A DNA stretch of 64,000 bases from Geminicoccaceae bacterium (GTDB lineage: Bacteria; Pseudomonadota; Alphaproteobacteria; Geminicoccales; Geminicoccaceae), in contig JANQPX010000039.1 in assembly GCA_028285265.1 (NCBI GenBank), positions 102,451 to 166,450 of the forward strand, written 5' to 3'. The notes below the pieces were generated by a model. The model had not been told where the DNA came from. It was given only the letters and a program-made list of their open reading frames with translations, and made no database searches. The translations under genes were made by a program, and so were the position numbers. Positions 53,675 through 61,724 of this stretch are shown in pieces. Positions within the stretch are counted from its first letter, which is position 1, and every line of letters starts with the position of its first letter.

Positions 53675-54508
53675 TTAAGCGTTGAAAAGCCGCATCTTTG
53701 CGGCGACCTCGAGGAACTGCCTTGCCATTTTGGGGCGATGCGTTCGGATAAGACGCCCGCCCTTGATCACGCCGACGAGCGCCGTGAACTGCGACACCGG
53801 GTCCCGGTCATCCATGGGCACGGACAAAAACCCCTTGCGCGATGTGCAGACCATGAGGGGCAGCGGATGAAGCCTCTGGGCCAATCGCTCAAAATTCGCC
53901 AGCAAACGCCACGTGTCGTCGGGGTCAAGGCTGATGAAACGTCCCCAGCCGGGATCAAGAATCAGGCGGGCCTGATCGATGCCGGCAGCAAGCGCATGGT
54001 CGACCCGCGCTAAGAGAAAGTCCCCGATCTCGGTGATCACATCATCATAGGTCTTCGGATCATCCGTCGCATGGGGGAGCGGGCTATCCTTGACATGAGC
54101 GAGCGCAACAAAGGCCTGATGCTCGGCAATCACAGCCGCCAAATCCGGATCGGCGCGAAGCGCCGAAACATCGTTGATCATGGCAGCCCCCCTTTCGAGA
54201 CAACGCGCGGCGGTCGTCGCCCGATAGGTGTCAATTGACAGGGGAATCTGTGGTGCGAGCGCTCGGACCACCCCATCGATCCGGGCAAGCTCTTGGGCAG
54301 GATCGATCGGCTTGCTGCCGGGTGCGGTCGACTCACCGCCAATATCCAGCATATCGGCACCGTCCTCGATCAGACACATACCGTGCTTGATCGCCGCCTC
54401 ATCGCCAACATGCTGCCCACCATCGGAGAACGAATCGGGTGTCACGTTCACCACGCCGATCACGCCCGCCCTGGGTCCATCGAGGACTTGTCTGATCATC
54501 TCGTTCAT
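53675..54508 (-). CDS. folP: Dihydropteroate synthase, divergent
   Basis: 277-residue TIM barrel. The pterin-binding start GVVNVTPDSFSDGGQ, the Lys in CTSRKGFLS and the C-terminal RTH (sulfonamide/pABA region) are conserved. Two standard motifs differ: GGESTAPGSKP has Ala where the diphosphate-binding Arg of GGESTRPG is expected, and LDPGWGRF replaces the usual DPG-x-GFGK. The protein may still join pABA to the pterin, or act on a related pterin. It lies in the same orientation as folE, with no folB or folK nearby. The ATG at 54508 lacks a clear ribosome site. Confidence 0.8.
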   Translation of the reverse strand: MNEMIRQVLDGPRAGVIGVVNVTPDSFSDGGQHVGDEAAIKHGMCLIEDGADMLDIGGESTAPGSKPIDPAQELARIDGVVRALAPQIPLSIDTYRATTAARCLERGAAMINDVSALRADPDLAAVIAEHQAFVALAHVKDSPLPHATDDPKTYDDVITEIGDFLLARVDHALAAGIDQARLILDPGWGRFISLDPDDTWRLLANFERLAQRLHPLPLMVCTSRKGFLSVPMDDRDPVSQFTALVGVIKGGRLIRTHRPKMARQFLEVAAKMRLFNA

Positions 54509-54676
54509 GCGCGCAAGCGTAGCTGAGTTGACGCGTGATTCATGCCCCTTTTTTGCATGGCGGCGATGCAAGCCGCACATGATGTCCTTGGAGTCTCTCT
54601 CGAAACGCGCTTGGCCCCTTCGATGAAATCATGCTTGATGAAGAACTGGGAGCACCACAGACGGGAGGCTGCGCGG

Positions 54677-56236
54677 ATGACGCCACTCTTGACGGTCGGT
54701 CAGATGCTGAGCGCTCAAGCGCGGTTGCAGCCAGATCGACTGGGCGCTCGAGATCTTGAACGGACGATGACCTACCGTGCTTGGAATGAGCGCGCCTGCC
54801 GTCTCGCCAATGGTCTTCTGGATCTCGGCCTCAATAAAGGGGATCGGATCGCCATCCTTGCCTACAACCGCGTTGAATGGGCCGAGATCTACATCGCCGT
54901 TGCCAAAGCGGGGCTGGTCGCCGTACCCCTCAACTTCAGGCTCACGGCATCAGAAGCGCGCTTCATCTGCGAAAATTGCGGCATCTCGGCCTTGGTCGTC
55001 GAGGACGCGCTGATGCCCGTCGGCCAGGAACTGCGCACCTATCTGGAAACAGCCACGGACTCGTTCATCCATATCGGCGAACGGGCGCCCGACGATTGGC
55101 GCGCCTATGAGGCCCTCATCGCTGAGGCCGCGCCTTGCGAACCCGATGGTGATGTCGGCTTAAACGACCCTTGGTGCTTGATGTACACCTCCGGCACGAC
55201 GGGCCATCCAAAGGGTGCCGTTCGCGGCCACCATGGCATGGCCATGCTCGCGATGATGACTGCGGTCGAGCTTGGCCTGTCACGACGGGATGACGCCCTC
55301 TTGGTCATGCCGATGTGCCACGCCAACTCCCTGAACTTCTTCACCGCCTTTCTCTATATCGGCGCGGCGGTCACCATCTTTTCACGATCGAGCTTTGATC
55401 CCACCCTTTGTCTCAAATCGATCGGCGCCTTAGGCGTTACCTTCTCGTCACTGGTGCCGACCCATTTTTCGATGATGCTCGACGTGCCCGAAGCGGAACG
55501 TCAGCAGCTTGATTTTGAACGGGTCGACAAGCTCATGATCTCGTCGGCACCTGCTCATGTCGACCTCAAACGTCGTGTGATGACGATGTTTCCCAATTCC
55601 GGACTCTTCGAGCTCTATGGGTCGACCGAAGCTGGCTGGGTCACCATGCTTCATCCCGACGAGCAATTCGACCATCTCGGCACCGTAGGACGCGAGGTCG
55701 TTGGCTCAGCACCGATCAAGTTCTTGGACAATGACGGCAACGAGGTTCCAGACGGCGAGCCCGGTGAGCTCTTCTCTTGCGGTCCCTATGCGTTCGACGG
55801 TTACTGGAATCTCCCGGAGAAAACGGCAGAGGCGACGCGTGGTCCCTATCTGTCGGTTGGCGACATCGGCCTTCGCGACAACAACGGCTACATTCGCCTC
55901 ATTGACCGCAAGAAGAACATGATCATCTCAGGAGGCGAGAACGTCTATCCATCCGAGGTTGAAACGGTGCTCGCGGCCCATTCCAAGGTTAAAGACGTCG
56001 CGGTCATTGGCACGCCAGACCCGACCTGGGGCGAACGCGTCGAGGCAGCAGTGGTCCTGGAAAGAGACGCTGATCTTACCGAGGCCGACCTGATAGCCTG
56101 GGCACGAGACAAACTTGCGGGCTACAAACGGCCCCGTGCCATCACCTTTCTTGCTGCAGACGAGATGCCAAGGAATGCCACCGGCAAAATCCTGCACCGG
56201 GTGCTGCGCGATCTCCTAACCGGCCGGTCGACATGA
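54677..56236 (+). CDS. AMP-forming acyl-CoA synthetase
   Basis: 519 residues of the adenylate-forming ligase family. It has the P-loop LMYTSGTTGHPKGAV, the ELYGSTEAGW motif, the hinge region GDIGLRDNNGYIRLIDRKKN, MIISGGENVYPSEVE, and the C-terminal acylation Lys in MPRNATGKILHRVL. It activates a carboxylic acid to an acyl-CoA through an acyl-adenylate. The acid chain length cannot be read. GACGGGAGG lies 8 bases before the ATG at 54677, which sets the start; a much longer in-frame extension (from 54542) is not family-like. The TPP enzyme gene follows 53 bp later. Confidence 0.9.
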   Translation: MTPLLTVGQMLSAQARLQPDRLGARDLERTMTYRAWNERACRLANGLLDLGLNKGDRIAILAYNRVEWAEIYIAVAKAGLVAVPLNFRLTASEARFICENCGISALVVEDALMPVGQELRTYLETATDSFIHIGERAPDDWRAYEALIAEAAPCEPDGDVGLNDPWCLMYTSGTTGHPKGAVRGHHGMAMLAMMTAVELGLSRRDDALLVMPMCHANSLNFFTAFLYIGAAVTIFSRSSFDPTLCLKSIGALGVTFSSLVPTHFSMMLDVPEAERQQLDFERVDKLMISSAPAHVDLKRRVMTMFPNSGLFELYGSTEAGWVTMLHPDEQFDHLGTVGREVVGSAPIKFLDNDGNEVPDGEPGELFSCGPYAFDGYWNLPEKTAEATRGPYLSVGDIGLRDNNGYIRLIDRKKNMIISGGENVYPSEVETVLAAHSKVKDVAVIGTPDPTWGERVEAAVVLERDADLTEADLIAWARDKLAGYKRPRAITFLAADEMPRNATGKILHRVLRDLLTGRST

Positions 56237-56251
56237 TCGGGGCGAGACTTT

Positions 56252-56287
56252 GCTGACAAGGTGGACAGGGCTGACAAGGTGGACACA
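56252..56287 (+). repeat. Tandem 18-bp duplication carrying the ribosome site of the TPP enzyme gene
   Basis: GCTGACAAGGTGGACA occurs at 56252-56267 and again at 56270-56285, an 18-bp period with 16 of 18 bases equal. The second copy supplies AAGGTGG, about 7 bases before the ATG at 56290. The first copy supplies an idle duplicate of the ribosome site. Confidence 0.75.
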
Positions 56288-56289
56288 AC

Positions 56290-58023
56290 ATGACTGAGCG
56301 ACAGGACCTCAACCAGGATCAGGACAGCGTCGCAGCCTGGATTGCTGAGGCGCTGAGGAGACGCAAGGTCTCCCGCATCTTTGGCCTCCAGGGCGGACAT
56401 ATCCAGCCCATCTGGGACCATGTCGCGAAGCTTGGCATCCCCATCGTCGACGTTCGGGATGAGGGAGCGGCGGTTCATATGGCGCACGCCCACGCCGAAC
56501 TCACCGGCGAGCTCGGTGTGGTCATGGCGACGGCGGGACCCGGTGTCACCAATTGCGTCACCGGCATGGCGAATACATCGCTTGCCCGCGCACCGGTGCT
56601 CCTGATCGGCGGCTGCACCTCTCGGCCGCAAGCCAATATGGGGCCGCTTCAAGACATCCCTCATGTCGACATCATGAAGGCGGTCAGCCGATACAGCCGA
56701 ACCGCGCGCGTACCCGAGCAGGTGCTGCGCGAACTCGACGAGGCGATCACCGCCGCAACCGGCGATCTCGGCGAGCCGGGACCGTCCTATATCGAGGTGC
56801 CCACCGATGTCTTGCGCGCACGGGTGTCGGCCGACCTCATGCTCGACGATTGGCTCCGCGCAAAGCCGACACGCCGACTACAAGCTGATCCGGCGCTCAT
56901 CGCGGATGCGGTTCAATCGATCCGCGACGCGGAACGCCCGCTGGTCGTGAGCGGTCGTGGCGCCCGTATCGCCGGTGATGCGCTCATCCGTTTTCTCAAC
57001 ACGATCGACGCTGTCTATCTCGACACGCAAGAAAGCCGAGGTCTGGTGCCCGCCGACCATCCCGCCGTCGTCGGCGCCGTGCGCGGTGCTGCGATGGCTG
57101 AAGCGGATCTTGTGATTACGCTCGGTCGAAAGCTTGACTATCAACTCGGGTTCGGCTCGCCTGCTGTCTTCCCCAACGCACGATTTCTGCGCATCGCCGA
57201 TAGCGCCAGCGAGTTGATCGACAATCGACGCGGTACGCCGGAGATCCTGGCGGCTGTCGATCACACCCTCGATGCCCTCAGCGACAGCCTTGGTCATAAT
57301 GCCGGAGGAAGAGATCAAGCCTGGCTGGAGGGGCTTCGTCGCCAGCACCGCGATCGCCTCGCCCGAAGCGCCGGTCAGGTTGCCAAGAGCCACGCAGAGG
57401 ACGGCAAGGTGCACCCCATGGCGATCTTTGAAGCCTTGAAGGAGGTGGCAGCACCCGACTACATCGCAATCGCCGATGGCGGCGACCTATTGAGCTTTGC
57501 GCGGGTCGGCCTTCAGGCCAGCAGCTACCTCGATGCTGGCGCCTTTGGCTGCCTCGGTGTCGGCGTCCCCTTCGCGATCGCAGCCGCCCTCGCCTCTCCC
57601 GATCGCCAGGTGATCTCGGTCAATGGCGACGGTGCTTACGGCATCAACGCGATGGAAATCGATACCGCTGTCCGTCACGGCGCCAAGGCAGTTTTTATCA
57701 TCTCGAACAATGCAGCTTGGAACATCGAACGCTATGACCAAGACATGAACTATGGCGGTCGCGTTGTTGGCACGACGCTGCAACATGCCGACTATGCCGC
57801 GATGGCCAGAGCGTTTGGCGCCCATGGTGAACGGGTCGATGATCCCAATGATCTCGCCGATGCGATCCGCCGGGGTTTCGACAATGCGCCTGCCGTGATT
57901 GATGTGATCACCTCACAGCATGCCGTTTCTTCAGATGCTAAAAAGGGTCTGGGCTTTGTCCCGGACTACCAGCCGCTCACGGCCTGGGATGATGCCGAAA
58001 AGAAGCGTCGGGGCCTCGTCTAA
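56290..58023 (+). CDS. Thiamine-diphosphate-dependent enzyme, acetolactate synthase-like
   Basis: 577 residues with the three-domain layout of the ALS/pyruvate oxidase family. The N-terminal Pyr domain includes FGLQGGHIQPIWD and the catalytic Glu in VDVRDEGAAVHMAHAHAE. The central domain has SGRGARIAGDAL. The C-terminal PP domain shows the TPP motif NGDGAYGINAMEIDTAVRHG...IISNNAAWN. True acetolactate synthases usually have a small subunit gene next door, which is absent, so a lyase, carboligase or decarboxylase role is as likely. The acyl-CoA synthetase upstream hints at a 2-hydroxyacyl-CoA or related substrate, without proof. Confidence 0.85.
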   Translation: MTERQDLNQDQDSVAAWIAEALRRRKVSRIFGLQGGHIQPIWDHVAKLGIPIVDVRDEGAAVHMAHAHAELTGELGVVMATAGPGVTNCVTGMANTSLARAPVLLIGGCTSRPQANMGPLQDIPHVDIMKAVSRYSRTARVPEQVLRELDEAITAATGDLGEPGPSYIEVPTDVLRARVSADLMLDDWLRAKPTRRLQADPALIADAVQSIRDAERPLVVSGRGARIAGDALIRFLNTIDAVYLDTQESRGLVPADHPAVVGAVRGAAMAEADLVITLGRKLDYQLGFGSPAVFPNARFLRIADSASELIDNRRGTPEILAAVDHTLDALSDSLGHNAGGRDQAWLEGLRRQHRDRLARSAGQVAKSHAEDGKVHPMAIFEALKEVAAPDYIAIADGGDLLSFARVGLQASSYLDAGAFGCLGVGVPFAIAAALASPDRQVISVNGDGAYGINAMEIDTAVRHGAKAVFIISNNAAWNIERYDQDMNYGGRVVGTTLQHADYAAMARAFGAHGERVDDPNDLADAIRRGFDNAPAVIDVITSQHAVSSDAKKGLGFVPDYQPLTAWDDAEKKRRGLV

Positions 58024-58221
58024 CCGATCAACACGCTGTCATGGTGAGTGTCGCGCTCTCAATGCCCTGCGCCAGCTGCGTCCTGGATCGGGCGTCGACC
58101 TCGCCAATGACGGGACGACCCAGGCGCATGGACAACGCTGGCGCCAGGATGCCACTCGTTCGCAGCCGGCGAAGCGATCATCGTTGACCCCAGAAGAGAA
58201 CGTATGACCCGGCCGTCGCGT

Positions 58222-58776
58222 TCAACCGTCCTCTTCCTCGCGATTTGAAATCAGCATGCCGATGAAGACGTCATCACCATCGACGAGGAAATGCTTCAGC
58301 GCACCGAGGATATGGACGGCAAGCAGCGGCAGCCAGAGATAGGCGAAAACGTCATGCAGGCTTACCAGCAGGGCATGCAAAGTCGCCGAGCGAGCGAGAG
58401 GGGAACTGATGGACACGACACCGATGTCCAGGGGATTGCCGAGCGACCAGGGCAAAAGAAATCCGGTGATGACGGCACCGCCGACGGACACAAGAAGCCC
58501 GACCTTCACAACCCGCGAAATGAGGCGCAAGACCCCCACCTGATCCGACGTTTGAAGAAATCCCTCTGAGACACGCCAAGCGATTCGCGCAAGCAACGGC
58601 ACCGCCAACAACGATGCCCATAAGAGATGATCGGCAAGCGCGGTATCCGGCTCCTCGAGGCCGACGTCACCGAGGGGCGTGCCCGTCAGAAACGAGATGA
58701 CAACGGCAACCACGCTCAACCAATGGAAGGCGATCGTCGTCCAGCCATAGGCTTGGCGTTTGGTCGACGTCGTCAT
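58222..58776 (-). CDS. Cytochrome b561-family membrane protein
   Basis: 184 residues with four membrane helices. Candidate haem-binding histidines lie in IAFHWLSVV (helix 1), LADHLLW (helix 2), ATLHALLVSLHDVF and LAVHILGALKHFL (helix 4). The spacing fits bacterial di-haem cytochrome b561, which passes electrons between quinol and small carriers or superoxide. The C-terminus is acidic (REEEDG). It stands alone, convergent with the TPP enzyme gene, with no dedicated cytochrome c partner. Confidence 0.85.
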   Translation of the reverse strand: MTTSTKRQAYGWTTIAFHWLSVVAVVISFLTGTPLGDVGLEEPDTALADHLLWASLLAVPLLARIAWRVSEGFLQTSDQVGVLRLISRVVKVGLLVSVGGAVITGFLLPWSLGNPLDIGVVSISSPLARSATLHALLVSLHDVFAYLWLPLLAVHILGALKHFLVDGDDVFIGMLISNREEEDG

Positions 58777-58954
58777 GCCGATCGTCCGAGCGCCAGCGCG
58801 AACATGCCCTGTTGATCAAGCTTGCGACCCAGGTTCGATCCGCACGAGGTGACGAACCTGCGCCTTGGTCCGCTCAACATGGAAGCATGCGCTGTTCTAC
58901 ATCCCATTCCGTTCAAATCTCATTGTTCCCCATGCTGAACTGGGTTAAAGCCAC

Positions 58955-58989
58955 CTCTTTACGAAGAGATTTCGTCTCCAGGTGAGACG
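58955..58989 (+). promoter_or_regulatory. Two adjacent hairpins upstream of the sulfatase gene
   Basis: CTCTT-TACG-AAGAG (58955-58968) and CGTCTC-CAGGT-GAGACG (58973-58989) are back-to-back perfect inverted repeats ending 36 bases before the GTG start. They could be an operator pair or a leader structure. No T-run is present. Confidence 0.35.
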
Positions 58990-59025
58990 TCCAACTTGAG
59001 GATAGCGCGCTTAGGGAGGCATCTT

Positions 59026-60564
59026 GTGCAGCCGAACATTCTATTCATCATGGCCGACGACCACGCGGCAAAAGCGATCTCGGCCTACGGCCATGGCCTG
59101 AACCAGACACCTCATCTGGATCGCCTTGCCGAGGAAGGTCTTCGCCTCAATCACTGCTATGTCACCAACTCCATTTGCACCCCCAGCCGCGCTTCCATCC
59201 TGACCGGCACCTATAACCATGTAAACGGCGTCACGACGCTGAAGACATCGATCGACAATCGCCTGCCCAATGTGGCGAAGCATCTGCAAAAAGCTGGCTA
59301 TCAAACCGCCATTTTCGGCAAATGGCACCTGGGCGAAGGGACGGCGCATGAGCCAACCGGGTTCGACCAATGGTCGGTCGTACCTGGCCAGGGCGACTAT
59401 TTCGATCCCACGTTCATTGACCCCAACGGCGAAACCATCGAGCGCGGCTACGCGACGGATATCATCACGGACAAATGCCTCACCTGGTTGGACGAGCGTG
59501 ACACGTCCCGTCCCTTTTTTTTGATGTGTCACCATAAAGCGCCGCATCGGAGCTTTGAGCCACATCCGAAACATCGCGATCTCTTCGCAAACGACGATGT
59601 GACGATGCCCGATACATTCGATGACGATTACAAAAACCGAGCGCGCGCCGCGAAGGCGGCGAAAATGCGCATCCGCGCCGACATGACCTATCGGGATCTG
59701 GGGCTTGTTCAACCGGAAGGCGGCGCCGACGTCGGCGAACCCTTTGGTCCAGGTCAAACCGACCGCAAAGTTCCGGATCCCGATGATGTCAGCGCGCTCG
59801 TGCTGATTGATCAGCTCACCGGCGAACGCTTCCGTTTTGAAACCAAACGTGAGCTCGCAGCCTTCAAATATCAGCGCTATATCAAACGCTATCTCAGAAC
59901 CGTCGCGTCCATCGACGAAAATGTCGGCAGACTTCTTCGTCATCTGGATGAGAATAATCTCACCAACAACACCATGATCATCTACACGTCAGATCAAGGC
60001 TTCTTCCTGGGAGAGCATGGCTGGTTCGATAAACGCTTCATGTATGAAGAATCGCTGCAAATGCCGTTTCTCGTCCGTTATCCCCGCGGGATCGCAGCGA
60101 ACCTCATCTCCGATGAGATCGTCACCAATGTCGATTTCGCACCAACCTTTCTTGACTATGCCGGCGTGCCCGTTCCTTCCTACATGCAAGGCCGTTCCAT
60201 GCGACCGGTCTTTGAAGGTAGTGCGGGTCATGATTGGCCGACCTCGGCCTATCATCGCTACTGGATGCATAAGGATGAGTTCCACTATGCATGGTCCCAT
60301 TATGGCCTCCGCAATCAGCGCTATAAGCTGATCTATTGGTATAATAGCGCGCTCGGTCAGGCCGGAGCCATGGACATTGACGAGCCGCCGGAGTGGGAGC
60401 TCTTCGACTGTGAAGCCGATCCGTTGGAACTCTTTAATGTCGCTGGAGATCCCCAATACGCCGATATCTTTCGGGTCATGCTTGCCGAGTTGGATGCGAA
60501 GATGGCCGAGATCGGTGATATCGCTGAACATGACACGGAAGCCGTCATGGCAGGCTGGTTCTAA
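59026..60564 (+). CDS. Type I (formylglycine) sulfatase, cytoplasmic
   Basis: 512 residues of the alkaline-phosphatase-like fold. The N-terminal metal site is ILFIMADDHAAKAISAYG. The modification signature CTPSRASILTG provides the Cys that becomes formylglycine. GKWHLGEG and the later YTSDQGFFLGEHGWFDK complete the active site. There is no signal peptide, so hydrolysis of the sulfate ester would occur in the cytoplasm after uptake. GGGAGG lies 7 bases before GTG 59026, which was preferred over a TTG ten codons upstream. The gene runs straight into the ornithine-cyclodeaminase-family gene (23 bp). No formylglycine-generating enzyme is in the window. Confidence 0.88.
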   Translation: MQPNILFIMADDHAAKAISAYGHGLNQTPHLDRLAEEGLRLNHCYVTNSICTPSRASILTGTYNHVNGVTTLKTSIDNRLPNVAKHLQKAGYQTAIFGKWHLGEGTAHEPTGFDQWSVVPGQGDYFDPTFIDPNGETIERGYATDIITDKCLTWLDERDTSRPFFLMCHHKAPHRSFEPHPKHRDLFANDDVTMPDTFDDDYKNRARAAKAAKMRIRADMTYRDLGLVQPEGGADVGEPFGPGQTDRKVPDPDDVSALVLIDQLTGERFRFETKRELAAFKYQRYIKRYLRTVASIDENVGRLLRHLDENNLTNNTMIIYTSDQGFFLGEHGWFDKRFMYEESLQMPFLVRYPRGIAANLISDEIVTNVDFAPTFLDYAGVPVPSYMQGRSMRPVFEGSAGHDWPTSAYHRYWMHKDEFHYAWSHYGLRNQRYKLIYWYNSALGQAGAMDIDEPPEWELFDCEADPLELFNVAGDPQYADIFRVMLAELDAKMAEIGDIAEHDTEAVMAGWF

Positions 60565-60587
60565 TGTTCTTGGAGGTGCTTTGATCT

Positions 60588-61562
60588 ATGGGTGATCGTC
60601 GAGATGAGGACGTTCTCGCGTTGTCCGACGCGACCCTGGCCGATCTTGATATCTCAGTGACCGAGATCGCCGATACCGTCGAGCGGGCCATTCGCGATGA
60701 GATGGCCGGAACGATCTGGACTGCGCCGAAGTCCGCGATTCTTCCCGGCGACGGCCGCTATATGATGACCACGCTCTCGACCAGCGATCAACCCGATATG
60801 ACGGTGGTGAAATCGGTGATGGTCAGCCCACGCAACCCAGCACGCGACCTCCCTGGCGTTGAGGGCAACATCATCCTTCAGGACAGCGAAACAGGCCGCC
60901 TTCGTGGCGTGATGGAAGCCGGCTGGGTCACAGCGGTTCGGACCGCTGGCCTGAGTGCCGTCGTCGCGAAGCGTATGGCCAATCCCCAATCGGAAACCGT
61001 TGCCTTCATCGGCACGGGCGTCCAGGCAAGAAGCCACCTCGACGCATTCCGTGCCCTCTTTCCTCTTAAAGAGGTCCGGGCGTTCGGGCGTGGGCAGGCG
61101 AACATCGATCGGCTCTGCAAGATCGCTCAAGATGACGGTCTGAAAGCGACGGTTTGCACGACGCCACACGATGCCCTTGAGAACGCCGATCTGGTAGTGA
61201 GCTCGGTCACGCTTTCCTTCGATATCGAGCCCTTTATCGACGCAAGCTGGCTCAAACCCGGCGCGTTCGCGTCGATCACCGATCTCGCAGCACCTTGGAT
61301 CGCCGACAGGATGCAGGCCCTTGATACCGTGGTGATCGACGACGAAGCCCAAGAGCGCGCAAGCCCCAAGAAGATGGTTGATCCAGATCTCATTCGTGGC
61401 GATCTTCGACATCTTGTCGGGGGCAAAACCGACCTGGCCTTCGACGCCAAGAAACGGAGCGCCTTTGTCTTCCGTGGCCTCGCGATCGGTGATTTCGCTA
61501 TTGCCTGTCTTGCCTACGAGCGGGCACTCGCTGCCAACAAGGGACGATCATTTCGCTGGTGA
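60588..61562 (+). CDS. Ornithine cyclodeaminase/mu-crystallin-family protein
   Basis: 324 residues. The substrate-side Lys lies in VVKSVMVSPRNPARDLPG, the Rossmann loop is VAFIGTGVQARSHLDAF, and the NAD-side FGRGQANIDRL follows. Members include ornithine cyclodeaminase, alanine dehydrogenase, ketimine reductases and tauropine- or lysine-type cyclases, so the exact reaction is open. It is 23 bp downstream of the sulfatase gene and almost certainly cotranscribed. That pairing suggests a sulfated amino or amine compound as the substrate of the operon. Confidence 0.85.
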   Translation: MGDRRDEDVLALSDATLADLDISVTEIADTVERAIRDEMAGTIWTAPKSAILPGDGRYMMTTLSTSDQPDMTVVKSVMVSPRNPARDLPGVEGNIILQDSETGRLRGVMEAGWVTAVRTAGLSAVVAKRMANPQSETVAFIGTGVQARSHLDAFRALFPLKEVRAFGRGQANIDRLCKIAQDDGLKATVCTTPHDALENADLVVSSVTLSFDIEPFIDASWLKPGAFASITDLAAPWIADRMQALDTVVIDDEAQERASPKKMVDPDLIRGDLRHLVGGKTDLAFDAKKRSAFVFRGLAIGDFAIACLAYERALAANKGRSFRW

Positions 61563-61724
61563 AGCCGGCTTCGTTGGCCTCACCAGATCGTCGGTCGACA
61601 ATGCAACGTCAGGTCATGTGAGCCGGTCGGTGGTGCACAAGGGCGAGGAGAAACCCGCCTGCAGTGAGACGGGTTCGCCAGGTCCTCATTGCCGATGTTG
61701 CGTCGACGCCGAGCAGTCGAGTGA

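Noticed and set aside
58825..58850. GGTTCGATCC resembling a tRNA T-loop
   Set aside because: The flanking bases do not pair into a T-stem and no cloverleaf can be folded around it.
59041..59943. Minus-strand frame of 300 codons opposite the sulfatase
   Set aside because: Shadow frame; the plus-strand product has the complete sulfatase active site.
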